A stretch of 64,000 nucleotides of DNA from Glaciecola sp041380235 (GCF_041380235.1 NZ_JBGIYY010000013.1:62001-126000), one strand, 5' to 3'; shown: positions 26,002 to 36,437, counted from the stretch's first letter. Program-made: numbers and translations. Notes: generated by a model from the letters alone, not told the origin.

Positions 26002-27711
26002 ATGAAAACAAGCTCTGTTAAAACACAAACTGCCGATACATCCAATTTTGCTATTTCAAGTAACCAATTGATTGTTATCACCTGTGTATATTTAAGTGTG
26101 GTGCTTAACTATCCATTTTTGAAACGAGTATTTAATGCGGTGCTTATTGAGCCTGAGCACAGCCTATTATTTATGTTCACCGTACCTGTATTGCTGACAT
26201 CTCTATTTGTTTTTATCAATAGTATTTTAAGCCTCGGGAAAGCCCTTAAACCGGTGCTGATTATCACGCTAATGGCGTCGTCATGTATCTTTTATGCGAC
26301 CACTACTTATGGCACTGTGTTTGATTATTCTATGGTACAAAATGGCTTTGAAACCGACGGCGCAGAAGCGTTTTCGTATATCAATTTGTACTCGGTAGGC
26401 TTTATCTTTTTATTTGGTGTCATGCCTTCGCTGCTGGTTTTCAACATCAAGATAACAGAACAAGGTTTTGTAAATATGCTTATTGCGCGGGCTCGCTTAG
26501 TAGCGATAAGTACGGTAGTTATTGGCATCACCTCGGTTTTCTTTTACGCCAACTATGCCGCCGTAGGCAGAAACAACTCAGAGCTTCAGGTCTATATAAC
26601 GCCTTACAAATTTGTAGACTCAGCGCTGAAATATATTAATCGCAACTACTACTCCGCGCCTTTAGCCTTTAAACTGCTCGACCGCTATCCAAGCTTAGAG
26701 ACCACCACGACTGCACCTGTCGTTACGGTTTTAGTGATTGGCGAAACCGCCAGAGCACAAAGCTTTTCGTTAAATGGATATGCAAAACAAACTAACTTGT
26801 ATACCGACAAACTCGATGTGCTGTCGTTTACCGATATGGCCTCATGCGGCACCGCTACCGCAGTATCGTTACCCTGCATGTTCTCTAGGCTGAATCGCGC
26901 TGAATTTGAAAAGCGTGAAGCGTCTTATCAACAAAACCTGCTCGATATTATCAGCTTAGCAGGAGCCGATGTGCTCTGGATAGACAATAATAACGGAGGC
27001 TGCAAAGGCGTGTGTAGCCGGGTAAACACCATCAGTATTGAAACCACGCCAAGCAATCCACTGTGCGATACAGAATATTGCTTAGATGAGGCTTTGCTGC
27101 AGCCCTTAAACGAGAAACTGAATAACCTTACGCATCCACATGCCCTTATTGTATTGCACATGATGGGCTCACATGGACCCACTTACTTCAAGCGCTACCC
27201 AAAGGATAAAGCCGTGTTTACCCCAGACTGCCCGCGCAGCGACATTCAGCACTGTAGCGAAGAGCAACTGATTAATACCTACGACAATACTATCGCCTAC
27301 ACAGATTTTGTGCTTAGCCAGATCATTGGCGCTTTGCAACATCTAGAAACAAAAGCGAATGCGCAAACCGCCATGCTTTACGTGTCTGACCATGGTGAAT
27401 CATTGGGTGAAAAGGGCATGTATTTACACGGGCTGCCTTATGCCTTTGCGCCATCTGAACAAACCCATATCCCTATGCTGTATTGGCAAGCGCAATCTAA
27501 GACAAGTGAAGATATGAATTGCTTAAAGGCGCTAAGCACTGAATTTATTTCTCACGACAATGTGTTTGATATTGTGATGGGCATTACCGCAGTGGACAGT
27601 AAGGTTTATCAGCGGCAACAGGATACTTTTGCTAATTGCCGGGCAACCGACGGACTTGCTGCAAGAGAACAGACCGAAACTGATATACAAGCTAGTGAGG
27701 CGATAAATTAA
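26002..27711 (+). CDS. eptA: Lipid A phosphoethanolamine transferase (EptA/PmrC family)
   Basis: About 569 residues: five N-terminal membrane helices (to about 190), then a periplasmic alkaline-phosphatase-fold domain. The catalytic Thr (about 284) is in SCGTATAVSLPCMFS, with zinc ligands in VIGETARAQ (Glu), SDHGESLGEKG (Asp, His) and LHGLP (His). Paired cysteines typical of EptA/MCR proteins are also seen (CGTATAVSLPC, CKGVC, CDTEYC, CPRSDIQHC). It moves phosphoethanolamine from phosphatidylethanolamine to lipid A, lowering polymyxin binding, and leaves diacylglycerol. ATG at 26002 is preferred over the GTG at 25990. It is coupled to dgkA. Confidence 0.93.
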   Translation: MKTSSVKTQTADTSNFAISSNQLIVITCVYLSVVLNYPFLKRVFNAVLIEPEHSLLFMFTVPVLLTSLFVFINSILSLGKALKPVLIITLMASSCIFYATTTYGTVFDYSMVQNGFETDGAEAFSYINLYSVGFIFLFGVMPSLLVFNIKITEQGFVNMLIARARLVAISTVVIGITSVFFYANYAAVGRNNSELQVYITPYKFVDSALKYINRNYYSAPLAFKLLDRYPSLETTTTAPVVTVLVIGETARAQSFSLNGYAKQTNLYTDKLDVLSFTDMASCGTATAVSLPCMFSRLNRAEFEKREASYQQNLLDIISLAGADVLWIDNNNGGCKGVCSRVNTISIETTPSNPLCDTEYCLDEALLQPLNEKLNNLTHPHALIVLHMMGSHGPTYFKRYPKDKAVFTPDCPRSDIQHCSEEQLINTYDNTIAYTDFVLSQIIGALQHLETKANAQTAMLYVSDHGESLGEKGMYLHGLPYAFAPSEQTHIPMLYWQAQSKTSEDMNCLKALSTEFISHDNVFDIVMGITAVDSKVYQRQQDTFANCRATDGLAAREQTETDIQASEAIN

Positions 27712-28088
27712 TGTTTAATCCGACAAACAAACACACAGGTATAAAACGTATTTATTTGGCTGGCAAAAACTCACTTAATGCCTTGCATTGGCTATTTAAA
27801 AATGAAGCGGCGTTCAAACAAGAAGTGGGATTGCTGATTGCTGCGGCAATACTTAGCACGCTGATTGCTCAGACTGCACTAGAGCGCTTAATGTTGATAC
27901 TGTCGGTAGTGTTGATTTTACTCCTAGAAATTGTAAATACCGCCATCGAAGTAGTGGTCGATAGGATTGGCTTAGACATTCATCCGCTTTCAGGCTTAGC
28001 CAAAGACTTAGGCTCTCTTTTAGTGCTGGTAGGAATATCTATGGCCGCGGCAGTTTGGCTGGTTACAGGGTTTACGAACTGGGGATGA
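27711..28088 (+). CDS. dgkA: Diacylglycerol kinase
   Basis: 125-residue inner-membrane enzyme with three helices, phosphorylating diacylglycerol to phosphatidic acid. Signature residues are visible: GLKR-like GIKRIYLAGKNSLNAL, NEAAFKQEVGLL, and LLLEIVNTAIEVVVDRIG with the catalytic Glu, followed by KDLGSLLVLV. Its ATG shares a base with the eptA stop (TAATG), so the two are translated together. That fits the chemistry: EptA turns phosphatidylethanolamine into diacylglycerol, which DgkA recycles. Confidence 0.95.
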   Translation: MFNPTNKHTGIKRIYLAGKNSLNALHWLFKNEAAFKQEVGLLIAAAILSTLIAQTALERLMLILSVVLILLLEIVNTAIEVVVDRIGLDIHPLSGLAKDLGSLLVLVGISMAAAVWLVTGFTNWG

Positions 28089-28294
28089 GAAGTCCATCAA
28101 AATCACAAATTAGCGATCATAGCATTGAAAGCCAACATTAAGTATTACAGGTTTTAGAGACAAAAAATGCCTTCTTCTTAAAATAATAATACATTCGTCA
28201 TTTTTATAGCGAGTATCTAGATAAAAGGTGGAGGACAGGGCCGAAAACCAGTAGACTATCGCGCAAAACCACAAACAAAATTAGCGAGCGCTCG

Positions 28295-29905
28295 GTGAAA
28301 TTGATCGATTCATTGAAAGATTACAATATAAGCACCACTTCTGAAATTTTACACAACCCCAGCTATGACATCCTCTTTCACGAAACAACCAAAGCAGAAC
28401 TCAGCGGTTTTGAAAAAGGCTATGTGACTGAATCGGGTGCGGTTTGCGTGAAAACCGGCAAATTTACAGGCCGCTCGCCTAAAGATAAGTACATCGTAAA
28501 AGACAGCGTGACGAAAGATACCTTGTGGTGGTCAGATCAAGGTAAAAACGACAACAAAGCCATTACCCAAGACACGTGGGATCAACTAAAAACACTGGTT
28601 ACGACTCAATTAAGCGATAAACGCCTATTTGTTGTTGACGCGTTTTGTGGAGCGAATAAAGACACTCGTATGTCGGTTCGCTTTATCACTGAAGTAGCCT
28701 GGCAGGCGCACTTTGTGACCAACATGTTTATTACCCCAAGCGCTGAGGAGCTTCCCGGGTTTACACCCGACTTTGTAGTAATGAACGGTGCTAAAACCTC
28801 TAACCCAAACTGGGACGCCCAAGGCCTTAACTCCGAAAACTTTGTGGCATTCAATCTGAGCGAGCGCATTCAGCTTATTGGCGGCACCTGGTATGGCGGC
28901 GAAATGAAAAAAGGCATGTTCGCAATGATGAACTATTATTTGCCTTTACAGGGTATTGCCTCGATGCACTGCAGCGCAAATGTGGGCAAAAAAGGCGATG
29001 TTGCCATCTTTTTTGGTTTATCGGGTACCGGTAAAACCACCCTTTCAACCGATCCTAAAAGACAGCTCATCGGTGATGATGAACATGGCTGGGACGACAA
29101 CGGCGTATTTAACTTAGAAGGCGGTTGTTACGCAAAAACGATTAATTTAAGTAAAGAGAATGAGCCCGATATTTACGCAGCCATTCGGCGCGATGCGCTA
29201 CTCGAAAACGTGAGTGTTGATGAACATGGCAAAATTGACTACTTTGATAATTCAATTACCGAAAACACGCGCGTTTCTTATCCAATCCATCATATTGATA
29301 ATATCGTAAAACCCGTTTCTAAAGCTGGTCATGCTAACAAAGTCATCTTTTTAACCGCTGACGCCTTTGGTGTGTTGCCCGCGGTTGCCAAACTGACCCC
29401 TGCACAAGCGCAATATTATTTACTCTCGGGCTTTACGGCGAAGCTTGCTGGAACCGAGCGCGGGATAACAGAGCCGACTCCGGCGTTTTCAAGCTGCTTT
29501 GGCGCGGCATTTTTAACCCTGCACCCCACCCAATACGCCAATGTCTTAGAAAGGCGTATGCAGGCGGCAAATGCCCAAGCGTACTTAGTTAATACTGGTT
29601 GGAACGGCAGCGGTAAACGTATTTCAATAAAAGCCACGCGCGCAATTATAGACGCGATTTTAGATGGCAGTTTAGATGCCGCTGAGTCACAAATGTTGCC
29701 GATATTTAACTTGAGCATTCCCACGCAGCTGGGTGATATTGAGCAAAGCATACTGGATCCAAGAGGCACCTATATTGATGCTGAGCAGTGGTATGAAAAA
29801 GCTGAAAATTTAGCGGGCTTATTTGTCGAAAACTTCGAAAAGTTTACCGATACTGCACATGGACGCAGTTTAGTTGATGCAGGGCCTAAAGTGGGCGCCT
29901 CTTAG
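28295..29905 (+). CDS. pckA: Phosphoenolpyruvate carboxykinase (ATP)
   Basis: 536 residues (E. coli 540), converting oxaloacetate and ATP to phosphoenolpyruvate, the first step of gluconeogenesis. Motifs: FTGRSPKDKYIV, the oxaloacetate and metal site GGTWYGGEMKKGMF, the P-loop GLSGTGKTTLS, the metal-binding IGDDEHGWDD, and the ring motif ENTRVSYPI. The start is a GTG with no strong Shine-Dalgarno; N-terminal alignment with E. coli PckA supports it. It is followed by a strong terminator, so it is monocistronic. Confidence 0.97.
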   Translation: MKLIDSLKDYNISTTSEILHNPSYDILFHETTKAELSGFEKGYVTESGAVCVKTGKFTGRSPKDKYIVKDSVTKDTLWWSDQGKNDNKAITQDTWDQLKTLVTTQLSDKRLFVVDAFCGANKDTRMSVRFITEVAWQAHFVTNMFITPSAEELPGFTPDFVVMNGAKTSNPNWDAQGLNSENFVAFNLSERIQLIGGTWYGGEMKKGMFAMMNYYLPLQGIASMHCSANVGKKGDVAIFFGLSGTGKTTLSTDPKRQLIGDDEHGWDDNGVFNLEGGCYAKTINLSKENEPDIYAAIRRDALLENVSVDEHGKIDYFDNSITENTRVSYPIHHIDNIVKPVSKAGHANKVIFLTADAFGVLPAVAKLTPAQAQYYLLSGFTAKLAGTERGITEPTPAFSSCFGAAFLTLHPTQYANVLERRMQAANAQAYLVNTGWNGSGKRISIKATRAIIDAILDGSLDAAESQMLPIFNLSIPTQLGDIEQSILDPRGTYIDAEQWYEKAENLAGLFVENFEKFTDTAHGRSLVDAGPKVGAS

Positions 29906-29935
29906 CAATATAAAGTGTTGCGTATTAACCAAGAA

Positions 29936-29964
29936 AAGGAAGCTCACCGCTTCCTTTTTTTTTT
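29936..29964 (+). terminator. Rho-independent terminator of pckA
   Basis: AAGGAAGC (29936-29943), a 5-nt loop, and GCTTCCTT (29949-29956), followed by a run of ten T, about 30 bases after the stop. Confidence 0.92.
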
Positions 29965-30015
29965 GCAATTCAGGTACTCTATTTGAGCACCCAAACTCAA
30001 CTATTGAGTAAAGAC

Positions 30016-30897
30016 TTAATCAACTAAATAAGCAATTGCAGCTTTGGCCATAAGACCGTTCTCATGGCCAACGCCATGCACCGTCACTAGCTGCCAATTG
30101 AATTTTACCTCGTACTTTTCTGCCGCTAGTGCGGCTTGCTTGAAAAAGTAAATACCACGAGCAAATCGATGTTTGCCTTGCAGCATTGCGGGCGCGGCTT
30201 TTCTTAAGCTACGGTGATTTGGGTCGTTGTCGGCATCGCCTAACAATACAACCACCGGCTTTTGCAATGACATAAGCAAATCATCTTGGCTAACCGGCGT
30301 ATTTTTCAGTCCATAAGGAAACTCGATGTCAAAATCGGGCGCGGTATACCACCCCGCATTGGCAGTGACGATTTTTGAGACTCTGGCCTCTGGCACAAAA
30401 AACACAAAGCGATGCACAAATTGCGAACCGGCAGAATGGCCATAAAGGTTATAGCGCGTGCTCGTGTTTGCGTACTTAGACTTTACATAATCAAAAAGCG
30501 GTTCAATAGCTGAATATGACCACAATTCACGGGGATTAGTCTTTTGATAATAACTGTCTACAAACACCGCTCCTAAGTTATATCCTGTGGAGCGAGGAAA
30601 ATCTTTTTGCGTAAACTGAGGGACGATTAACAGCAAGTTATGTTGCTCGGCTAAGTCTGCCCATTCATCGCGATAGCGATCGGCATCTCGCTGCACACCA
30701 TGCATTACAAACAGCACTTTACTGTCGGCGCGATAGTTACTGGGTTTATACGCCCATACCTCTAACGCACTCCCAGGCCACTGCGAAAATGAAAATTGAT
30801 GTTTGCCAACAACTATGTCGGTCTCGTTGCCAATAGCGAGCTTTGAAAAGTTCAAATAACACATTAATAAGCACAAGCATGTTATCAATAATTTCAT
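30016..30897 (-). CDS. Secreted alpha/beta hydrolase
   Basis: 293 residues with a signal peptide (about 22 residues, ending LAIGNE). The hydrolase fold shows VLFVMHGVQRDADRYRDEW (oxyanion region), the nucleophile in YGHSAGSQF, an acid in LLGDADND and the catalytic His in GVGHENG. This layout resembles feruloyl esterase or poly(3-hydroxybutyrate) depolymerase-like enzymes (LpqC/Esterase_phd type), but the substrate cannot be assigned. It is convergent with pckA. Confidence 0.82.
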   Translation of the reverse strand: MKLLITCLCLLMCYLNFSKLAIGNETDIVVGKHQFSFSQWPGSALEVWAYKPSNYRADSKVLFVMHGVQRDADRYRDEWADLAEQHNLLLIVPQFTQKDFPRSTGYNLGAVFVDSYYQKTNPRELWSYSAIEPLFDYVKSKYANTSTRYNLYGHSAGSQFVHRFVFFVPEARVSKIVTANAGWYTAPDFDIEFPYGLKNTPVSQDDLLMSLQKPVVVLLGDADNDPNHRSLRKAAPAMLQGKHRFARGIYFFKQAALAAEKYEVKFNWQLVTVHGVGHENGLMAKAAIAYLVD

Positions 30898-31075
30898 ACC
30901 ATTATCCTTTAGAAACTCTTTATATTATTTAAAATATTTATATACAAAAACGGTTTTTGACTAAATAAGGCTAATGTAATCCTTTCCAACTCCGTTATAT
31001 CATAACAGGGGCTAAAACATAAAAGCTCCTAAACCTATCACATTTAAGCAATAATGTTATAAACGGGCAAAATTC

Positions 31076-33133
31076 ATGATCAATAACGAACTGTTTGCCA
31101 AAATTGCACTGCAGCATGTTTGTGAAGCAATCGTACTAACCGACACTCAAGGCCTAGTTTTGTGGGTCAACGATGCTTTCACCAAGATGACTGGGTATTG
31201 CTTAGATGACATGTTAGGAATGCGCCCTGGCTATTTGCTACAAGGTGCCTCATCAAACCCTGAAAGTATAGAATTGATATCCACATCTATAAAAAATCAT
31301 AGTGCATGCAAAGTAGATATAATCAACTATACAAAATCAGGATCTCAATACTTAACCGAAATCAATTTATCACCTATTTTTGATAGTAATGGTGATATTG
31401 AATACTTCGTTGCTTTACAAAAAGACGTTACTAATGAGCGTACGCATTTTCAAGAAAGTATTGATTTAAAGGCGTATCGCAGAGCGCTTGACGAACAAGC
31501 TATAGTTTCAGTCGCCGATCCGAATGGGGTGATTACTTACGTTAATGAAAACTTTTGTAAAATAAGTGGCTATTCAAGCGGCGAATTGATAGGTAAAAAC
31601 CATCGAATCATTAACTCTAGATTCCATAATAGGGCGTTTTTCACTGATATGTGGCGTCAAATTAGCGCAGGAAATACTTGGCATGGCGAAGTATGTAATC
31701 GCGGAAAATCGGGCGCTTTGTACTGGGTCGATACGACCATAGTACCTGTAAATGGAGTCGATGGAGAGATTTTACGTTACGTTTCTACTCGCTATGATAT
31801 TACTGAAAGAAAAGCCGTAGAATACGAATTAGAACGTGCGGCGACATATGACCAACTTACAGGATTACATAATCGATTTGGTTTTAACCAAGAGCTAAAG
31901 ACGAGTCTAAAAAATAATACCTTCTTAACACCACCCTCAGAAATATTACTAGTAAAAATAGACCTCGACCATTTTAAAGAACTAAACGACAGTTTAGGAC
32001 ATGAATATGGTGATTTATTGCTCAAAGAAATGGCAAATAGAATCACAGAAATCTGTGATAATAAGGCGGTTGTTGCAAGAGTGGGCGGTGACGAATTTTC
32101 GCTATTTTTAAACAACGACAACATCGACAAGTCTCAAATACAAAAATTTTTAGACAAGTTACATAAAACTGCTTCCAAGACATTTTGGCTACTTGATAAC
32201 TCTTATACAACGTCATGCTCAATGGGGGTTGCTCGCTATCCAATCGATGGAGACAACCTTGAAACACTTATTATAAATGCAGATATGGCACTTAATGAGG
32301 CAAAAAAGACGGGACGAAACCAGTGGCTATATTTCGACATTGAGGTGAGACAAAAAGTAGATTATCAAAAATACTTAAAGGCTCTATTGATCGAAGCAAT
32401 CGAAAACGACCTTTTCAATATTGTGCTGCAACCTATCTGTTCGATTAAAACAGGAAAGCATATTGGATTTGAAGTACTAGTAAGACTTTCTGACAAAGAA
32501 CAAAGTATTCCGCCTGATATTTTTATTCCAGTTGCCGAAGAGTTAGGTTTGATTAACCCCATCGGTTCGATTGTTATGCAGAAAGCTTTTAGCGCTATGC
32601 GCAAAATGCTAGATTTGCAGCTCATTCCAGGAAAGATTGCCGTCAATATCGCGGCGCCACAGTTTTTAGAACCAGAATTTTTTAATCGCGTGAGCAGTTT
32701 ACTTATCGAATATGCATTAGCTCCATCAATGGTGATTTTAGAAATTACCGAAACTGCTTTAATCGGACGTTCATCTCATTTGGTTGCTCAGGTGTTGTCT
32801 GAATTTCAGGCGATTGGTGTCGAAGTAGCTTTAGATGACTTTGGCACGGGGTTTTCGTCTTTATCTCACCTGAGAGATTTTAAAGTTAACAAAATCAAAA
32901 TTGATAAAACCTTTGTTGCTGAACTCGAGCACAATTCAGCGGATCGTGATTTAGTAAGCGGCCTGATTACGTTTGCATTAAAAATGGGCTTAGATATCGT
33001 TGCTGAGGGAGTAGAAACGCAAGAACAGCTAACACTTTTAAGCGACTATGGCTGTCAATATTTCCAAGGTTATTTTCACTCTCGCCCTATAAGTGTCAAA
33101 CAAGCTATACTATTTTTAAAACAAGCCCGTTAA
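31076..33133 (+). CDS. PAS-PAS-GGDEF-EAL cyclic-di-GMP enzyme
   Basis: 685-residue cytoplasmic protein with no membrane segment. There are two PAS sensor domains at about 5-120 and 135-245 (LVLWVNDAFTKMTGYC and ITYVNENFCKISGYSSGELIG). A diguanylate cyclase domain at about 255-420 has an intact GGDEF (337-341) and no RxxD inhibitory site. A phosphodiesterase domain at about 435-680 has EVL in place of EAL (catalytic Glu kept) and intact LDDFGTGFSSL and IDKTFV. Both activities are possible. The first PAS carries no obvious haem or flavin residues, so the signal is unknown. Confidence 0.95.
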   Translation: MINNELFAKIALQHVCEAIVLTDTQGLVLWVNDAFTKMTGYCLDDMLGMRPGYLLQGASSNPESIELISTSIKNHSACKVDIINYTKSGSQYLTEINLSPIFDSNGDIEYFVALQKDVTNERTHFQESIDLKAYRRALDEQAIVSVADPNGVITYVNENFCKISGYSSGELIGKNHRIINSRFHNRAFFTDMWRQISAGNTWHGEVCNRGKSGALYWVDTTIVPVNGVDGEILRYVSTRYDITERKAVEYELERAATYDQLTGLHNRFGFNQELKTSLKNNTFLTPPSEILLVKIDLDHFKELNDSLGHEYGDLLLKEMANRITEICDNKAVVARVGGDEFSLFLNNDNIDKSQIQKFLDKLHKTASKTFWLLDNSYTTSCSMGVARYPIDGDNLETLIINADMALNEAKKTGRNQWLYFDIEVRQKVDYQKYLKALLIEAIENDLFNIVLQPICSIKTGKHIGFEVLVRLSDKEQSIPPDIFIPVAEELGLINPIGSIVMQKAFSAMRKMLDLQLIPGKIAVNIAAPQFLEPEFFNRVSSLLIEYALAPSMVILEITETALIGRSSHLVAQVLSEFQAIGVEVALDDFGTGFSSLSHLRDFKVNKIKIDKTFVAELEHNSADRDLVSGLITFALKMGLDIVAEGVETQEQLTLLSDYGCQYFQGYFHSRPISVKQAILFLKQAR

Positions 33134-33225
33134 ATTTAGTATGGTTAAGGGGTGCTATGAATTTTTCGTATCAAACGCGCTCCGCATTCGTCTGCTTAAA
33201 CTATAACGAAAGAAAAATATACAAT

Positions 33226-33960
33226 ATGAAAATTTGCATCGTTCAAATAAGCCCTCAAAAAGGAAATGTTAGCGCAAACATCGACAGTCATTTAGCGGCC
33301 ATTAGGTCTGCTGTCGTATTAGGCATAGACGTAATTATCTTTCCAGAGTTATCCATAACAGGATTTGAGCCAGCCTTGGCCAAACAACTTGTTCAAAACC
33401 CACATTCTGCAAGTTTTGACTGCTTTGAAGAGCTTGCTGAGGAACACGAGATAACGATTGGCATTGGGATCCCCACTCAATCTGATACGGGTTTGAACAT
33501 CAGCATGCTAATCTTTCAGCCGAGCAAGCATCGACAAGTTTATTCAAAAACCATCTTGCATAGCGATGAACTGCCCTACTTTGTATGCGGTGACAGCGAG
33601 CCGGTCATTCAGGTAAGAGGACAAAAGTTAGGGATCGGTATTTGCTATGAAACACTGCAAAATGAACGGTTTCTTCAATCTGTAAATTTGGGCGCAAAAG
33701 CTTTTATCGCGAGCGTTGCTAAGCCCCAAAATGGGATTCATAAAGCCAATTCACTTTTTGCATCATTCTCAAAAAAATGCAGCATTCCTATACTGATGGC
33801 TAACTCCATTGGATACTGCGATAATTTTTTAAGTGCCGGCCAAAGTACAGTTTGGAACAGCAAGGGAAAGGTCATCGGGCAACTCAATGATGTATCTAGC
33901 GGATTGTTAATTTACGACACCGAAACTGAAACGGTCTTAAAGCAATCATACCTCGTTTGA
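33226..33960 (+). CDS. Carbon-nitrogen hydrolase (nitrilase superfamily)
   Basis: About 244 residues from the ATG at 33226, where the domain begins (MKICIVQISPQKGNV). The frame extends 23 codons upstream to 33157 without recognisable sequence. The catalytic triad of the superfamily is visible: Glu about 41 in FPELSITGFEP, Lys about 108 in YSKTILHSDE, and Cys about 140 in GIGICYETL. Such enzymes hydrolyse amides or nitriles in the cytoplasm; the substrate class cannot be told. It follows the GGDEF-EAL gene by about 90 bases and may share its transcript. Confidence 0.85.
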   Translation: MKICIVQISPQKGNVSANIDSHLAAIRSAVVLGIDVIIFPELSITGFEPALAKQLVQNPHSASFDCFEELAEEHEITIGIGIPTQSDTGLNISMLIFQPSKHRQVYSKTILHSDELPYFVCGDSEPVIQVRGQKLGIGICYETLQNERFLQSVNLGAKAFIASVAKPQNGIHKANSLFASFSKKCSIPILMANSIGYCDNFLSAGQSTVWNSKGKVIGQLNDVSSGLLIYDTETETVLKQSYLV

Positions 33961-34054
33961 GACAAAATGCATTTTCCCGAAAGAGCAACAGTACTTCATT
34001 TTATGGAAAGGCGCTAATTTAAATAACACCTAAAAATTGAGAGAGCAAACGCGT

Positions 34055-36169
34055 CTACGTTGGCGGAGCGAGTTGTGCGAGTAGCTCTGGCGACCGCTTA
34101 TAAATCGGGCAAACCTGCGATATTTCCTGCCATAGGATTTGCCCTTTTTCACCTTCGCCTGCTTTATAGGCTAACCATGCTAGGTGGCTTCTTTCCTTTA
34201 AACCTAGATGCTTTTTTTGATTGAAAAAGCCGTTTACTTTGTCTACAAAATTATTGGTGATCGTCAAGCTATGGTTGATTTGTTTGATCTTGGTTTGGTA
34301 GTAGAACTTATAAAAACCAATGCTGACACTCGCATCTTGAATCAGTTGGTCTCGCTCAGTTAACACGAGCGCCTCTGTATAATAGCGTAAAGCTTCCTCT
34401 GAAGATCCCATCCGTAAGTATACCTCGCCCAAGCTACCCCATACTTGATGAATAGCAATCTCTGGCTGTTTTTGAATGGCGAATAACTTTTGCTCGGCAG
34501 CTTGTTCGTAACGTTTTTGATAAAAATAAACTGACCCCAGGTTCTCATAGCCGATGTAGTCATTCTGAAAATTATCAATGACGTCGTGATATGTTCGCAG
34601 TGCATTTTCTAACTCACCAAAACACATCTGTAAGGTGCCAAGGTTTGCTAAAATAATTTCGTGCTTAACCACTTTAGATGCCGCCGCAAACTGCTCTTTG
34701 GCTTTGCTGGTTTCCCCTCTTGCAAAATATAAATTACCTAGGGTATTGATAGCATGCCAATGTTGAGGAGCTAAACGCAAAGCTTTTAAAGCAAGCTGCT
34801 CTGCTCTATCTGCATCTTTACTGTTTGACGATTGATTGTACAAGGCTAAATATGCTCCAGCCCAAGTCGATAATGAATCCGCGTCTTCTAGGTTTGGCAT
34901 TATTACAGTTTCGATCGCGTTTACCGCTTTCAGAGCTTCGCCAGTATGAATAAGCAATTCGGCTCTAGCAGTCGCTACCGACGGCACATCTGGCGAAAGT
35001 TGCTCTGCCTTATTACAATACACAGCCGCCTTTTCAAGTGATTCACTTTCATTCTGTATCCAGCTATATCTTGCAAAGGCCCTACATAATTCTGCATACG
35101 CCAATGCATAGCTCTCATCTTCAAGAATGGCACGTTCAAACAGTGTAATGGCATTTTGATAAGCATCTGCAGAGTGACTTAAAAATAGAGCGTTTTTTCC
35201 CTTTGCAAAATAAGTATGGGACGCTGCAGACACAGAGTCGATAGTGTCGGTCGCTTGTCCATTAATAAACTTCAGTACTTGCTGCACAATTTTAACATTC
35301 GCAGGCCTTGCTCCTAATGCAACTTCCGATTGATGTAAAATAGATTGATGCAGAACTGCGTGATCTTGACTGGTGTCAATCATTGCCTCAATGCGTGTGT
35401 AATTTCCATAATGCGTTTGTGCAAGTTTCAACACTGCATGTGCTTGCCACTTCAAAAGCGCTTCCTGAGCATCCATATCGTAGCTGTTTGGTGAACTGGC
35501 AAGCACAGCAGTAATATTTTCGTGGGTGTTAAGTAGTTGCATCAGCTTATCTGCTGCTACTTTCATACTGTTAGGTGCCTGAACAATAAGTCTGACCACA
35601 CCTAAGGGCGATTCAATTTTAGTAGAGGTATTTTCGAAGGTGCTCGATTGATAACTCAACAATCCATAAGCGGCAAATGCAAATAGCGATACAAAAGCGA
35701 AATAAATGAAACTCTTCTTATGAGGATATTCATGCATCAGCCCTTTGGGTTTGAAACTGGCCTGCGTAGGCTCGGTTTCTTGGCATTCTGAGGCCTTATG
35801 ATTATCGGTTTGAATCTCTGAATCGTGCTCGATAGCCCTAGATTCAGCCACATTATGTTGCGTGTTTTCATCAGCCGATTGAGATTGCTGGACCTGTACC
35901 ACTGCCTCAAACTCTTTGTCATCTCTAGCGAGATAAATGGTATGTGCAGATATTCCTAAGGCATTAGCAATCCGGGCGAGGTTATGGGTCGATACTGCTT
36001 GCTCTCTGAATACTTTATTGACGAGGTCTTTAGGGGGTTTGTCGATACCTTCATTTATAGCGATGTATTTTGCTAAATCGGTTTGAGTGTCAAAACCGGC
36101 GTTTAGCATTGCGGCCTCTAGCTTTTCTCTAGACGCCCTTATCCCTCTTTTTCGCTTTCTAGCATCCAT
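34055..36169 (-). CDS. Membrane-anchored HTH-TPR regulator
   Basis: 704 residues in three parts. A basic N-terminal DNA-binding domain (about 10-90) has a Cro/CI-like helix-turn-helix (TQTDLAKYI and STHNLARIANALGISAHTIY). A Gln/Glu-rich linker leads to a membrane helix at about 150-170 (FIYFAFVSLFAFAAYGLL). The periplasmic part of about 530 residues has TPR-type repeats (for example WHAINTLGNLYFARGETSKAKEQF and YIGYENLGSVYFYQKRYEQAAEQ). The arrangement resembles ToxR/CadC-type one-component membrane regulators, but with a Cro-type rather than winged-helix domain. It is divergent from a CsgG-like lipoprotein gene, a likely target. Confidence 0.82.
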   Translation of the reverse strand: MDARKRKRGIRASREKLEAAMLNAGFDTQTDLAKYIAINEGIDKPPKDLVNKVFREQAVSTHNLARIANALGISAHTIYLARDDKEFEAVVQVQQSQSADENTQHNVAESRAIEHDSEIQTDNHKASECQETEPTQASFKPKGLMHEYPHKKSFIYFAFVSLFAFAAYGLLSYQSSTFENTSTKIESPLGVVRLIVQAPNSMKVAADKLMQLLNTHENITAVLASSPNSYDMDAQEALLKWQAHAVLKLAQTHYGNYTRIEAMIDTSQDHAVLHQSILHQSEVALGARPANVKIVQQVLKFINGQATDTIDSVSAASHTYFAKGKNALFLSHSADAYQNAITLFERAILEDESYALAYAELCRAFARYSWIQNESESLEKAAVYCNKAEQLSPDVPSVATARAELLIHTGEALKAVNAIETVIMPNLEDADSLSTWAGAYLALYNQSSNSKDADRAEQLALKALRLAPQHWHAINTLGNLYFARGETSKAKEQFAAASKVVKHEIILANLGTLQMCFGELENALRTYHDVIDNFQNDYIGYENLGSVYFYQKRYEQAAEQKLFAIQKQPEIAIHQVWGSLGEVYLRMGSSEEALRYYTEALVLTERDQLIQDASVSIGFYKFYYQTKIKQINHSLTITNNFVDKVNGFFNQKKHLGLKERSHLAWLAYKAGEGEKGQILWQEISQVCPIYKRSPELLAQLAPPT

Positions 36170-36437
36170 ATTAACTTTGGCGGCAAATAATGCGTGCTTT
36201 TTATACTATACAAACCAATGAGTTAATGCACGGCTTTGTTAGATATTAGTTTTCTAAAAAACAAATACGAATAGATACTTAACGCCAGATAACGACACTT
36301 AAGGGCTAAGTGACAGACCACGAGCGAATAATGGTTTGTGTCGGTTACCGAAGCGAAGTATATCTAAGATTCCTAAGTTAACTGTATCGCTCCACGTTTA
36401 CTTACCACACTGATTTACCACATTAAGGGATGAACGC

